DNA from: DASUBV01 sp036501025
GTDB lineage: Bacteria; Actinomycetota; Actinomycetes; Streptosporangiales; Streptosporangiaceae
DNA length: 64,000 nt
Direction: 5' to 3'
NCBI GenBank assembly: GCA_036501025.1
Contig: DASYBB010000065.1
Coordinates: forward strand, 4,484 to 68,483
Shown piece by piece: positions 45,657 to 55,114 of this stretch (positions are counted from its first letter, which is position 1; each line of letters starts with the position of its first letter). A program made the position numbers and the translations under genes. The notes under the pieces are model-generated. The model ran no database searches, was not told where the DNA came from, and was given only the letters and a program-made list of their open reading frames with translations.

Positions 45657-48167
45657 GTGGCAGCTCCGGGGCAACAGGCGCGGAAGCGGGCGGCCCGCGG
45701 CCCGGCGGCCAGCCCGCAGCCCGCGGCCAGCCTGCCGGTGGCGCAGGTTGCCGTGGACGTCAGCCTGCCGCACCTGGACCGGCCGTTCGAGTACCTGGTG
45801 CCGGAGTCGCTGGCCGAGACGGCGACCCCCGGCTGCCGGGTCCGCGTGCGCTTCGCCGGCCGGCTGACCGGAGGCTTCCTGCTTCAGCGCACCGCCGAGA
45901 GCGAGCACCAGGGCCGCCTCGGCTACCTGGAGCGCGTCGTCTCGCCGGAGCCGGTGCTTTCCCCCGAGATCGCCGGCCTGGCCCGCGCCGTCGCCGACCG
46001 GTACGGCGGCACCCTCGCCGACGTCCTGCGGCTTGCCATCCCGCCCCGCCACGCCGCCGCCGAAGCCGCCCCGCCGGCCACCGCGCCCGCCCCGACGGCC
46101 ACCGCGCCCGCCCCGCCGGCCACCGCGCCCGTCCCTGCCCCCACCGCGGCCGCCCGTCGGGCCGCCGCGGCCGGCTCTCCCGACGCGGCCGACACCCGGA
46201 CGCCGGCCGAGTCCAGCGAGCCTCCGCCGTCCGCCGCGGCGGCATCCCCGGCGGTCGGCGCCGGCGCGGCAGGCCAGCCCGGGCCTGGCCACCCCGCTGA
46301 TCCCGGAACCCAGGCCGATCCGTCCACCGTCTCGCCCGGCGCGGCCGCCCGATCCTGGGACACCGAGGCCCGGCCAGGAGATATCGGGCCAGCGGCCCGA
46401 GATATCGCGGCCCCGACGCAGGAGGCTCCCTCCAAGTCGGTGAACCGTGCCTCCGCGCCTCCGGACGCACCCGCCGTGCCGGACGCACCCGCCGTGCCGG
46501 ACCCGGCCCTCGAAGCGGGCACCGCCGTCGTGGCCCAGGCTGCCCGGCCAGGCGGGCCGCCACCGCCCGGGACCTGGAGCCGGTACGCGGCGGGGGAGTC
46601 GTTCCTCGCCGCGCTGGCCGCGGGGCGGTCGCCGCGCGCCGTCTGGTCGGCGCTGCCGGGCGCCAGCTGGCCGGGCGAGATCGCCACTGCGGCCGCGGCG
46701 GCGGCCAGCGGCGGCCGGGGCGTGGTCATCGTGGTCCCCGACGCCCGCGACCTGGATCGCGTGGACGCTGCCCTCACGGCGGAACTCGGCCCGGCCGCGC
46801 ACGTGATCCTCTCGGCCAGCCTCGGCCCGGCCGAGCGCTACCGCCGCTGGCTCGCCGCCGAGCGGGGCCAGGTCCGGGTCGTCGCGGGCACCCGCTCGGC
46901 CATGTTCGCGCCGGTGGCCGATCTCGGCCTGGTGGTCCTCTGGGACGAGGGCGATGATCTCCTGGCCGAGCCGCGGGCGCCCTACCCGCACGCCCGCGAG
47001 GTCCTCGCGCTGCGGGCGCACCGGGCCGGCGCGGCCGCGCTGATCGGCGGATTCGCCCGGACCGCCGAGGCCGCCCAGCTGGTGACGGGCGGCTGGGCGC
47101 GGCCGCTGGCGGCCGGGCGCGCGACGGTGCGCCGCTGGGCGCCGGCCGTCCGCACGGCGGGCGAGGACAGCGAGCTGGCCCGGGACGAGGCGGCGCGGTC
47201 CGCGCGGCTGCCGGGACTGGCGCTGCGGACGGCCCGCGAGGCGCTCGGCCGGGGGCCCGTGCTGTTCCAGGTGCCGCGCAGCGGATACCTGGCCGCCGTG
47301 GCCTGCGAGCGCTGCCACGCCCAGGTGCGGTGCCGATGCGGCGGCCCGGCGCAGCTGGCCGGCGAGCGCGCCGTGCCGCGCTGCGGCTGGTGCGGCAGCG
47401 TCGTGAGCCGCACCTGCGCCCTGTGCGGGCACGGCCGGCTGCGCGCCCTGGTGACCGGTGCGACCCGGACGGCCGAGGAACTCGGCCGGGCGTTCCCGGC
47501 CGTGCCCGTCCGCACCTCCGGCGGCAGCCGGGTGCTGACCGCGGTGCCGGGCTCGCCGGCCGTGGTGGTGGCGACCCCCGGCGCCGAGCCCTATGCCGAC
47601 GGCGGGTACGCCGCCGCGATCCTGCTCGACGCCTGGGCGCTGCTGAGCCGCCCCAGCCTGCGCGCGGCCGAGGAGACCCTGCGCCGGTGGATGAACGCCG
47701 CGGCGCTCGTCCGGCCCGGGCCCGACGGGGGCAGCGTCGTCGTCGTCGCCGACGCCGGCCTTCCGGTGGTCCAGGCGCTGATCCGCTGGGATCCGGCGAC
47801 GTTCGCCGATCGCGAGCTGGCCGAGCGCCGCGAGCTCCGGTTTCCGCCGGCCGCCCGGATGGCGGCGCTGTCCGGGCCGCACAGCGCCGTCCGGGCGCTG
47901 CTGGACGCGGCCGAGCTGCCGCCGGGGGCCGAGATACTGGGGCCGGTGCCGGTGGCCGGCGGCGATACCGGGCCGGTGTCCGCAGCCGCCGGCAGCCCCG
48001 GCGGAGGGCCGGGACCGGATGCCGATGCCGTCCGCTTCCTGGTGCGTGCGCCCAGGTCAGGAGGCACCGCGCTGGCGGCCGTGCTGCACGCCGGGCAGGC
48101 GGCGCGGACCGCCCGCAAGGAGCCCGGTACGGTCCGCCTGGAGCTTGACCCAGCCGAGCTGATCTGA
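45657..48167 (+). CDS. priA: Primosomal protein N' (PriA), ATPase-degenerate actinobacterial form
   Basis: Homologue of the replication-restart helicase. N-terminal 3'-DNA-binding domain: VAQVAVDVSLPHLDRPFEYLVPESL, RVRVRFAGRLTGGF, LYLERVV-type segment. The helicase core is recognisable but the Walker A is gone (ALPGASWPGEIATA) and the DEAH box reads LWDEGDD, so ATP hydrolysis is unlikely. The zinc ribbons CERCHAQVRCRC, CGWCG and CALCG are kept. Between the domains is a 170-residue Ala/Pro-rich insert. 836 aa. GTG start. Loss of the ATPase is known for this phylum. Confidence 0.9.
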   Translation: MAAPGQQARKRAARGPAASPQPAASLPVAQVAVDVSLPHLDRPFEYLVPESLAETATPGCRVRVRFAGRLTGGFLLQRTAESEHQGRLGYLERVVSPEPVLSPEIAGLARAVADRYGGTLADVLRLAIPPRHAAAEAAPPATAPAPTATAPAPPATAPVPAPTAAARRAAAAGSPDAADTRTPAESSEPPPSAAAASPAVGAGAAGQPGPGHPADPGTQADPSTVSPGAAARSWDTEARPGDIGPAARDIAAPTQEAPSKSVNRASAPPDAPAVPDAPAVPDPALEAGTAVVAQAARPGGPPPPGTWSRYAAGESFLAALAAGRSPRAVWSALPGASWPGEIATAAAAAASGGRGVVIVVPDARDLDRVDAALTAELGPAAHVILSASLGPAERYRRWLAAERGQVRVVAGTRSAMFAPVADLGLVVLWDEGDDLLAEPRAPYPHAREVLALRAHRAGAAALIGGFARTAEAAQLVTGGWARPLAAGRATVRRWAPAVRTAGEDSELARDEAARSARLPGLALRTAREALGRGPVLFQVPRSGYLAAVACERCHAQVRCRCGGPAQLAGERAVPRCGWCGSVVSRTCALCGHGRLRALVTGATRTAEELGRAFPAVPVRTSGGSRVLTAVPGSPAVVVATPGAEPYADGGYAAAILLDAWALLSRPSLRAAEETLRRWMNAAALVRPGPDGGSVVVVADAGLPVVQALIRWDPATFADRELAERRELRFPPAARMAALSGPHSAVRALLDAAELPPGAEILGPVPVAGGDTGPVSAAAGSPGGGPGPDADAVRFLVRAPRSGGTALAAVLHAGQAARTARKEPGTVRLELDPAELI

Positions 48168-48198
48168 CTACTGCGCGCTGAGGCCTTAGGGTTCTTGC

Positions 48199-49911
48199 GT
48201 GGCGACCTCACGACGGGATGCGGGAACCGGGCATGCTATGGCGCGCCTGGCCGACCGGGCGATGCCGCCGGACGGCCGAGGCCCGGCTGCGACCGGACGC
48301 GGCGACGCGCCGCACTGCGGCGGCCGCGAGGCGGCCAGCCGGGCCGCCGGCGGCCAGCCGGCCAGCGGCCCCGGCGAGCCTGAGGTCGTGACGGCCCGCA
48401 AGAGCCCCGGCGTCCAGCGCCGGCCGCGCGCCGCGGACAAGACCGCCGCCGGCGTCCAGGCGGGCGCCGAGGACCAGGCCAGCGCCGACGCCGAGCCGGG
48501 CGCCGCCCCGCGGACCAGCGCCGGGGAGATGGCCGGCGCTGGAGACCGGGCGAGCCAGGCAGGCAAGGCCGGCCAGGCCGGCCGGAAGAGCAACGCCGGC
48601 GGACCGGGCCGGTCGGGCGTCAAGAACGTCCCTGGCGGGGAGCAGGCGCCTGCGCCCGGAGCCGAGCCCGAGTCCGACCGGGAGCGGCCGCGGATGCCGC
48701 CGGTGCGGCTGGCGCCCCGCGATGAGCTGGCCGCGGCCGCGCGCGTCGCGCCGCTGCTGCGCGCGGGCGTCGACCTGAGCCGGTGGGCCGCCAAGCACTA
48801 CCCCGCCGATCCCGGCCAGCCCGGTGACCCGGCCGGCCGTGCCACCGGCGCCGGCCTGCCGGCGGATGCGGCCGATGCCGCGGCGGCTGACCTCGAGCTC
48901 ACGCCGAACGAGGTCGACGCCGCGTGGCGGGTCGTGCTGGCCACCGGCCTGCTCGAGGCGGGACGGCCCGAGATCGGGAACTGGGACGACAGCGAGGTCC
49001 TGGGCGCATGGGACAGCGCGCTGGCCGCCATCCTCGACGCGGAGGACCTGGACGGGCTCGCGACCGCGCTCTACACCGTCGGCACCCCGGTCCGCATCGA
49101 CTCGCTGTTCGAGGCGTACACCGCCGCGGCCGGCGCCCCGCGCCCGGAGCGGGGGAGCCCGGCCCAGGGCGGCAGCAGCCGGCAGCCCGGCGAGGATGAG
49201 GCGGCCGCGCTGTCACGGGCCCTGGAGACGCTGGCCGACCTGGGCGTCGTCGAGCTCGGGACGGAGGAGACGGCGGGCGGCCTGACCGTCACGCTGTCCC
49301 CGCTCGGCGTCTGGGGCGTGCACCGCCGCCTGCGCGGGCAGGGCTGGCACGTGCCGGTGCTGGGCAGCGCGGACCGGGATGGCGCCGTCGGGCTGTTGAT
49401 GACGCTGGCCAGCTGCGATGCGGAAGACGGCGAGACCGAGATCGGGACCTGGCTGGCGGACCGGACGCCGGTCCAGGCGGCCCGGGAGCTCATCCAGGCC
49501 GCCGCCGGCGGCTCGCCGGGGCTGCGCGGCGCGGCCTTCGCCGTGCTCGACCGGATCGGCAGCGTGGCCATCCCCGAGATCCGGGCCGCGCTCGGCGACC
49601 CGCTGCTCCGGGCCCACGCCGCGGTGTGGCTGCATGAGCACGACGAGGAAGCCGAGCTGAGGCCGGCCGACCGGACCTGGCTGCTGGTGGACCTCGGGGC
49701 GGGCCTGCTGGAGGAGGCCGACCCCCGTGACGTCGTCGCCGAGCTGCTGCCCGAGGTCCCGGCCCTGGCCCAGGCCGAGATCGTCGCCGGGCTGTGGCAG
49801 GTCGACCATCCGGGGGTCGTTGACCTGCTGACCGCGCTGAGCCAGCACCACCCCAACCCCAGCGTCGCGCGGGCCGCCCGCAAGGCCGCGTTCAAGGCCC
49901 GCTCGGCCTGA
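48199..49911 (+). CDS. Uncharacterised protein with disordered N-terminus and HEAT-like C-terminus
   Basis: 570 aa. The first 170 residues are Gly/Ala/Arg-rich and probably disordered. From APRDELAAAARVAPLLRAGVDLSRWAA on it is helical: LELTPNEVDAAWRVVLATGLLEA, LSPLGVWGVHRRLRGQGW, and repeated helix pairs such as GSVAIPEIRAALGDPLLRAHAAVWLHEHD and LLTALSQHHPNPSVARAARKAAFKA, which resemble HEAT repeats. GTG 48199; an internal start such as the GTG at codon 64 is possible. Conserved position between priA and def, function not known to me. Confidence 0.75.
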   Translation: MATSRRDAGTGHAMARLADRAMPPDGRGPAATGRGDAPHCGGREAASRAAGGQPASGPGEPEVVTARKSPGVQRRPRAADKTAAGVQAGAEDQASADAEPGAAPRTSAGEMAGAGDRASQAGKAGQAGRKSNAGGPGRSGVKNVPGGEQAPAPGAEPESDRERPRMPPVRLAPRDELAAAARVAPLLRAGVDLSRWAAKHYPADPGQPGDPAGRATGAGLPADAADAAAADLELTPNEVDAAWRVVLATGLLEAGRPEIGNWDDSEVLGAWDSALAAILDAEDLDGLATALYTVGTPVRIDSLFEAYTAAAGAPRPERGSPAQGGSSRQPGEDEAAALSRALETLADLGVVELGTEETAGGLTVTLSPLGVWGVHRRLRGQGWHVPVLGSADRDGAVGLLMTLASCDAEDGETEIGTWLADRTPVQAARELIQAAAGGSPGLRGAAFAVLDRIGSVAIPEIRAALGDPLLRAHAAVWLHEHDEEAELRPADRTWLLVDLGAGLLEEADPRDVVAELLPEVPALAQAEIVAGLWQVDHPGVVDLLTALSQHHPNPSVARAARKAAFKARSA

Positions 49912-49997
49912 GATCTGAGCAGGCCGGGCTGAGCAGCTCCGGCCCGTAGACTTGACCGCACTGTGACGACGCACGGGCCACGTGCCAGGAGGAACTG

Positions 49998-50543
49998 GTG
50001 AGCATCAAGCCGATTCGCCTATTCGGCGATCCGGTCCTACGGACCCCCGCGGAGACGGTCACCGATTTTGACGCGGAGCTGCGCAAGCTCGTCAAGGACC
50101 TCACCGACACCATGCTGGAGGCGCCCGGCCTCGGCCTGGCCGCGCCGCAGATCGGCGTCGGGCTGCGCGTGTTCACGTACTACATCGATGACGTGCTCGG
50201 CCACCTCATCAACCCGACCCTGCAGCTGTCGGCGGAGGAGGAGACCGACGACGAGGGCTGCCTGTCGTTCCCGTCCCTGCAGTACCCCACGCCCCGTTCC
50301 TACGGCGTCGTGGCGGGCGGCTTCAACATGCACGGCGAGCCGGTGGCCCTGGAAGGCACCGGCCAGCTGGCCCGGTGCGTCCAGCACGAGACCGATCACC
50401 TCGACGGCATCTTGTTCATCGACCGGCTCGACCCGGCGCAGCGCAAGCTGGCCATGAAGGAGATCCGGGCAGCCGAGTGGTGGGGCGAGCCGGTCCCGGT
50501 GGTGCGCGCCTCGCCGCACCCGACCCACGGGAAGGCCAGCTAG
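49998..50543 (+). CDS. def: Peptide deformylase
   Basis: Removes the formyl group from nascent proteins. The three metal-site motifs are intact: GLGLAAPQIGV, EGCLSFPSL (Cys ligand) and QHETDHLDG (two His ligands and catalytic Glu). 181 aa. GTG 49998 with AGGAGG upstream. fmt follows after 3 nt, pairing formylation and deformylation in one unit. TAGACT near 49947 is a possible -10. Confidence 0.96.
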   Translation: MSIKPIRLFGDPVLRTPAETVTDFDAELRKLVKDLTDTMLEAPGLGLAAPQIGVGLRVFTYYIDDVLGHLINPTLQLSAEEETDDEGCLSFPSLQYPTPRSYGVVAGGFNMHGEPVALEGTGQLARCVQHETDHLDGILFIDRLDPAQRKLAMKEIRAAEWWGEPVPVVRASPHPTHGKAS

Positions 50544-50546
50544 CCC

Positions 50547-51482
50547 GTGCGCCTGGTCTTCGCCGGCACCCCGGCCACCGCCGTGCCGTCGCTGGATGCC
50601 CTGCTGGGCTCCCGGCACGAGGTGGCCGCCGTCATCACCCGCCCCGACGCCCCGGCCGGCCGCGGCCGGCGGCTCGAGCCCAGTCCCGTCGCGGTGCGCG
50701 CCGCGGAGGCGGGCGTCGAGGTGCTGCGTCCGGCCAAGCCCAGCGAGCCGGAGTTCAAGGACCGGCTGCGCGAGATCGCGCCGGACTGCTGCCCGGTGGT
50801 CGCCTACGGTGCGCTCATCCCGCAGTCGGCCCTGGACATACCGGCGCGCGGCTGGGTCAACCTGCACTTTTCCATCCTGCCGGCCTGGCGCGGCGCGGCC
50901 CCGGTGCACCACGCGATCCTGCACGGCGACGACATGACCGGGGCCACCACCTTCCAGCTGGTCCGCGAGATGGACGCCGGGCCCACCTACGGGGTGCTGA
51001 CCGAGCCGATCCGGCCGTCTGACACCACCGGCTCGCTGCTGGAGCGGCTGAGCATCGCCGGGGCGGGCCTGCTCGTCACGACCCTGGACATGATCGAGTC
51101 CGGCGAGCTCGAGGCGCGCCCGCAGCCGGCCGACGGGATCAGCCTGGCCCCGAAGGTCACGACGGCGGATGCCGAGGTCAACTGGAAGGTCGCCGCCCCG
51201 GCGGTGAATCGGCTCATCCGGGCCTGCACCCCGGCACCCGGGGCCTGGACCATACTCGACGGGACGCGCGTCAAGCTGCTGCCCGTGAGCAGCCCCCCGG
51301 ACGCGGCCGACATCGTCCTGCACCCCGGCGAGCTGTGGGCGACCCGGGACCGGGTGCTGGTCGGCACCGCCACCGCGCCCGTGCAGCTCGGCGATGTCCA
51401 GCCCGGCGGCAAGCGGCTGATGGCGGCCGCGGAGTGGGCGCACGGCCTGCGGCTGGATGACGGCCGCGCGGTGCTGGGCTAG
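50547..51482 (+). CDS. fmt: Methionyl-tRNA formyltransferase
   Basis: Formylates initiator Met-tRNA with 10-formyl-THF. LVFAGTPATAVPSLDALLGS, RPDAPAGRGRRLEPSPV, the catalytic Asn/His region VNLHFSILPAWRGAAPVHHA, and FQLVREMDAGPTYG with the catalytic Asp; the C-terminal domain begins near LHPGELWATRDRVLVGT. 311 aa. GTG start. The rsmB GTG follows its stop without a gap. Confidence 0.95.
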   Translation: MRLVFAGTPATAVPSLDALLGSRHEVAAVITRPDAPAGRGRRLEPSPVAVRAAEAGVEVLRPAKPSEPEFKDRLREIAPDCCPVVAYGALIPQSALDIPARGWVNLHFSILPAWRGAAPVHHAILHGDDMTGATTFQLVREMDAGPTYGVLTEPIRPSDTTGSLLERLSIAGAGLLVTTLDMIESGELEARPQPADGISLAPKVTTADAEVNWKVAAPAVNRLIRACTPAPGAWTILDGTRVKLLPVSSPPDAADIVLHPGELWATRDRVLVGTATAPVQLGDVQPGGKRLMAAAEWAHGLRLDDGRAVLG

Positions 51483-53162
51483 GTGGCCGGCTCAGCCAAG
51501 GCGCCCGGCCCGGCCTCCGCCCCCGGCCGCGGCACCGGACGGAAGCAGGCGGCGGGCGGATCGCCCCGGCCCGGCCGGCGACCGGGGCCGGCGCCGGCCG
51601 GCGGCCCGCGTTCCCAGCGGCCGCGCCAGGGCCGGGCTGATCCGGTCCGGCGGGCGGCCTGTGACGTCCTGTGCGCCGTCGCCGAGCGGGATGCCTACGC
51701 CAACCTGCTCCTGCCGGCCGTCCTGGCTCAGCGCGGCCTGGGCGGGCGGGACGCGGCCCTGGCCACCGAGCTGACCTACGGCACGCTGCGCGGCCAGGGC
51801 ACCTACGATGCGGTGCTGGCCATCTGCAGCGACCGCGACCTGGGCACGCTGGACCTCGCCGTGCGCGAGATCCTGCGCCTGGGCACTCATCAGCTGCTCG
51901 CGACCCGGGTCGCCCCGCACGCGGCCGTCGCGACCTCGGTCGACCTGGTCCGGGACATCGTCGGCCAGCGGGCGGCCGGATTCGTGAACGCCATCCTGCG
52001 CCGGGTGTCGACCCGCGACCTGGACGCCTGGCTGGAAATCGCCGCGCCGAGCCGCGCCGACGACATCATCGGGCACCTGGCGGTCCGCTACAGCCACCCG
52101 CGCTGGATCGTCACGGCCCTGAGCGACGCCCTGGGCGAGACCCCGCCCGGCAGCGCCGGCCAGACCGGCCTGGCCGAGTCCGGCCTGGCCGAGTCCGGCC
52201 TGGCCGAGTCCGGCCTGGCCGCGTCTGAGCTGTCGGAGTCCGGCCTGGCCGAGAGCGCGCTGGCCGAGACCGAGGCCGTGCTGGCCGCGGACAACGAGCG
52301 CCCCCGGGTCACGCTGTGCGCCGTCCCCGGCCTGGCCGAGCAGGCCGAGCTGGCCGAGTGGGGCGCCAGCCCGGCGCGCTGGTCGGAATTCGGCGCTTAC
52401 CTGCGCGACGGCGACCCCGCCCGGATCCCGGCTGTCGCCCAGGCGCGGGCCGGAGCGCAGGACGAGGCCAGCCAGCTGGCGGCTATCGCCCTGACCAGGG
52501 TGCCGGTCGCGGGCTCCGACAGCCGCTGGCTGGACCTGTGCGCCGGGCCGGGCGGCAAGGCCCGGCTGCTGGCCGGCCTGGCCGTGCGCTCGGGCGCCCG
52601 GCTGCTGGCCGCCGAGCTGCGCGAGCATCGTGCCCGGCTGGTCCGGTCCGCCGTGAGCGCCTGGCCGTCCGCGGACCAGGTTCAGGCCGGCCGGGCCCAG
52701 GCCGGCCAGGGAGGTCCGCCCGCGGGCGTGGTCGTCGCCGACGGGCGGCGCCCGGCGTGGGCCGCGGGCACCTTCGACCGGGTCATCGCCGACGTCCCGT
52801 GCTCCGGGCTGGGCGCGCTGCGGCGGCGCCCCGAGGCGCGCTGGCGGCGCTCGCCCGAGACCGTGAGCGGCCTGCACGGGCTGCAGCGGAGGCTGCTGAG
52901 GACGGCCCTCGACTCGGTCCGCCCCGGCGGGGTCGTGGCCTTCGTCACCTGCACGCCGCACCTGGCCGAGACCCGCGGGGTCCTGGCCGACGTCCTGCCG
53001 GCCCGCCGCGACGTCGAGGTCCTGGACGCCCCGGCGATCCTGGCCGAGGTGCCCGGACTCGCGTGCAGCGGACCGGACAGCCGCTACGCCCAGTTCTGGC
53101 CCCACCGGCACGGCACGGACGGGATCTTCATCGCGCTCCTCCGCCGGCTTCCGGCCGCCTGA
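51483..53162 (+). CDS. rsmB: 16S rRNA (cytosine-5)-methyltransferase RsmB with tandem-repeat insertion
   Basis: SAM-dependent m5C967 methyltransferase. After a basic disordered N-terminus (60 residues) comes the NusB-like domain (RRAACDVLCAVAERDAYANLLL). The catalytic domain has WLDLCAGPGGKARLLAGLA (SAM), DVPCSGLGALRRRPEARW (motif IV Cys), and FVTCTPHLAET (motif VI Cys). Between the two lies a run of GLAES pentapeptides (bases 52167-52275) made of near-identical 15-nt units, absent from textbook RsmB. 559 aa. Confidence 0.93.
   Translation: MAGSAKAPGPASAPGRGTGRKQAAGGSPRPGRRPGPAPAGGPRSQRPRQGRADPVRRAACDVLCAVAERDAYANLLLPAVLAQRGLGGRDAALATELTYGTLRGQGTYDAVLAICSDRDLGTLDLAVREILRLGTHQLLATRVAPHAAVATSVDLVRDIVGQRAAGFVNAILRRVSTRDLDAWLEIAAPSRADDIIGHLAVRYSHPRWIVTALSDALGETPPGSAGQTGLAESGLAESGLAESGLAASELSESGLAESALAETEAVLAADNERPRVTLCAVPGLAEQAELAEWGASPARWSEFGAYLRDGDPARIPAVAQARAGAQDEASQLAAIALTRVPVAGSDSRWLDLCAGPGGKARLLAGLAVRSGARLLAAELREHRARLVRSAVSAWPSADQVQAGRAQAGQGGPPAGVVVADGRRPAWAAGTFDRVIADVPCSGLGALRRRPEARWRRSPETVSGLHGLQRRLLRTALDSVRPGGVVAFVTCTPHLAETRGVLADVLPARRDVEVLDAPAILAEVPGLACSGPDSRYAQFWPHRHGTDGIFIALLRRLPAA
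52167..52275 (+). repeat. 15-nt minisatellite inside rsmB
   Basis: Four to seven tandem copies of GGCCTGGCCGAGTCC, the first ones identical and the later ones diverged, coding for GLAES. All units are multiples of three, so the frame is kept. It lies in the linker between the NusB-like and methyltransferase domains. Confidence 0.85.
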
Positions 53163-53240
53163 CCCGGCAGGCCTGCCCCCGGCCCGGCCCGGCCCGGCCT
53201 GGATGCAGGCCGCGGCTGGGGTGCGTCCGGGCCGGGTAGC

Positions 53241-53268
53241 GCCACGTTTCGCTAGGAAGCGGGGTGGC
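53241..53268. terminator. Hairpin between rsmB and the convergent DUF2786 gene
   Basis: Outer GCCAC/GTGGC and inner CGCT/AGCG arms around an AGGA loop, in the 138-bp gap between two convergent genes. No T-run. A likely bidirectional terminator. Confidence 0.45.
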
Positions 53269-53300
53269 ACGAGGACGTTCGCGCCGGCCGCGCGCGTGGC

Positions 53301-54041
53301 CTAGCCGCCGGAGCGGGTCAGGGACGCGCTGGCCGGGCGGGCGACGCGGCGGGTGCCGAGGTCGGCGCGCTGGCCCTTCTCGTAGCCGGCGCCGTAGCCG
53401 GTGCCGCTGTAGGTCGTGCGGGCCGCGCGGGTCACCGGGTACTCGCGCTGCACGGCGGCCTTGATGACCAGGGACCGGTCGGCCAGCACCAGCGCGGTGC
53501 TCCTCCCCGTCCCGGCCTGCCCCTGGTCCTCGGCGGTGGCCCGGGCAGCCTGCTCGGCGGCCTTGACCCGGGTGATCACCGCCGCGCCGAAGCCCAGCAG
53601 CCAGGACCGCCGCCACGCGCGGGGGCTGGCCCGCTCGGGCACGATCGCGGTGGCCAGGCCGTGCGACATCTGGACCAGAACCGAGGTGTACAGCACGTCT
53701 GTGCGCTCGATGTCGGAGTCGAAGCCGAAGATGTGGACCTGCAGGCCGGTGCGGGTGGTGAGCAGGATGCACTGGCAGCGCAGCGCCGCGCCGAGCCCGC
53801 ACAAAAGGTGAGCCTTGACCCGCTTCCACGGGTTGTCCAGGTCCACCATCCGGCTGCCCGGCGCGTCGGTCTCGGGCCGCGCGGCGGCCAGCAGCGCCCG
53901 GTCGATCCCGTACCGGGCCATCAGCTCCGCCGCCTTGGCCGTCAGCGCCTGCGCCTCGGGCGGCGTCACGCCCTCGGCCTCGGCCTTGGCCAGCAGCTTG
54001 CGGACCCGGTCCAGCAGCTTGTCCGGTGCCTCACTGGTCAC
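53301..54041 (-). CDS. DUF2786 domain-containing protein
   Basis: About 246 aa. The N-terminal 45 residues (DKLLDRVRKLLAKAEAEGVT, PPEAQALTAKAAELMARYGID) are the DUF2786 helical motif, after which an alpha/beta domain of unknown role follows (WKRVKAHLLCGLGAALRCQC, IFGFDSDIERTDVLYTSVLV, SWLLGFGAAVITRVKAAEQAA). GTG 54041 with GAGGAGG upstream. The C-terminus has GTGYGAGYEKGQRADLG, a pattern shared with phage-type DUF2786 proteins. Function unknown. Confidence 0.82.
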   Translation of the reverse strand: MTSEAPDKLLDRVRKLLAKAEAEGVTPPEAQALTAKAAELMARYGIDRALLAAARPETDAPGSRMVDLDNPWKRVKAHLLCGLGAALRCQCILLTTRTGLQVHIFGFDSDIERTDVLYTSVLVQMSHGLATAIVPERASPRAWRRSWLLGFGAAVITRVKAAEQAARATAEDQGQAGTGRSTALVLADRSLVIKAAVQREYPVTRAARTTYSGTGYGAGYEKGQRADLGTRRVARPASASLTRSGG

Positions 54042-54187
54042 GTGGCGGCCTCCTCGCCGGTCGGGGACTCGAATGCAGCATCGAACACTAGTCAGGGGGT
54101 CTGACAGCCGGTGCGCCGAGGCTACCGGCCGGCCGGGCGCGCGTCGCGACATGGCCGGCTTTCGCCCGGCCGCCCTGGCGCCCCCTC

Positions 54188-54193
54188 TAGACT
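54188..54193 (+). promoter_or_regulatory. -10 box for a (near-)leaderless rpe transcript
   Basis: TAGACT ends 8 nt before the rpe ATG and 5 nt before an in-frame GTG. No ribosome site lies between, so transcription probably starts at or beside the start codon. Confidence 0.45.
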
Positions 54194-54201
54194 CGCCGGT
54201 G

Positions 54202-54864
54202 ATGACGGTACAGATTGCGCCCAGCCTGCTGGCGTCCGATTTTGCCCGGCTCGCTGACGAGGCCGAGACGGTGTCGGCCGTCGCGGACTGGCTCCACGTG
54301 GACGTGATGGACGGCCATTTCGTGCCGAACCTCACGATCGGCCTGCCCGTCGTGCAGGCGCTGCTGAAGCACGCGCGGCTGCCGCTGGACTGCCACCTGA
54401 TGATCGAGGATCCCGACCGCTGGGCACCGTCCTACGCCGAGGCCGGGGCGCGCAACGTGACCATCCACGCCGAGGCGGCGAGCGCCCCGGTGCGCACGCT
54501 GCGGGCGATCCGGGCGGCGGGCGCCCGCGCCGGGGTGGCGTTCAACCCCGCGACGCCCGTCGAGCCGTACGCCGACCTGCTGTCCGAGGTGGACATGCTG
54601 CTGCTGATGACGATCGAGCCCGGGTTCGGCGGCCAGCCGTTCCTGGACTTCATCCTGCCCAAGATCCGCCGGGCGCGGCAGCTGGTCAGCGCCCGCGGCG
54701 GCTCGATCTGGCTGCAGGTGGACGGCGGCGTCACCGACGAGACGATCGGCCGCTGCGCCGAGGCCGGCGCCGACATGTTCGTGGCCGGCTCGGCGGTATT
54801 CGGGTCCGCGGACCCGGCGGGGAGCGTCCAGGCACTGCGCGACATCGCCGCGCGGTCGTCCTAG
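54202..54864 (+). CDS. rpe: Ribulose-phosphate 3-epimerase
   Basis: Interconverts ribulose 5-phosphate and xylulose 5-phosphate. IAPSLLASDFARLADEAE, the metal site HVDVMDGHFVPNLTIG, DCHLMIEDP, MTIEPGFGGQPFLDFILPKI, VDGGVTDETI and FVAGSAVFG are all in place. 220 aa. Xylulose 5-phosphate is also the product of xylose catabolism, so the enzyme could serve the sugar imported by the locus 5 kb downstream, but its position reflects the conserved rsmB-rpe order. Confidence 0.95.
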   Translation: MTVQIAPSLLASDFARLADEAETVSAVADWLHVDVMDGHFVPNLTIGLPVVQALLKHARLPLDCHLMIEDPDRWAPSYAEAGARNVTIHAEAASAPVRTLRAIRAAGARAGVAFNPATPVEPYADLLSEVDMLLLMTIEPGFGGQPFLDFILPKIRRARQLVSARGGSIWLQVDGGVTDETIGRCAEAGADMFVAGSAVFGSADPAGSVQALRDIAARSS

Positions 54865-55114
54865 GCGCTCCGGCCCGGCAATCGGTATTCAGGGATCGGC
54901 ATTCGCCACCAGCCCGGACAGCGAGCGCGTCTTGCGCAGCCACGGGCCACCCCAGTCCGCGGCGGCGTGACCGCCGCGCCGGGAAGCTCCACCTGGAAAC
55001 ACGGGTCAAGGCGTTAGCCTGGCCGGGACCGGGCCGGCTGTCGATTCTCGCCGATCCCGTTCGTCGGGAGGAGTACGAGACCGGAACATCCGGCCCTGAG
55101 ACTGGGGAGGCCCG

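Noticed and set aside
46378..46415. Palindrome GATATCGGGCC / GGCCCGAGATATC inside priA
   Set aside because: It lies in the low-complexity coding insert and is imperfect, so chance in GC-rich DNA is sufficient.
54990..55025. An ECF-type promoter (GGAAAC ... CGTTA) before the YCII gene
   Set aside because: The spacer of 11 bp is too short for the 16-17 bp needed.
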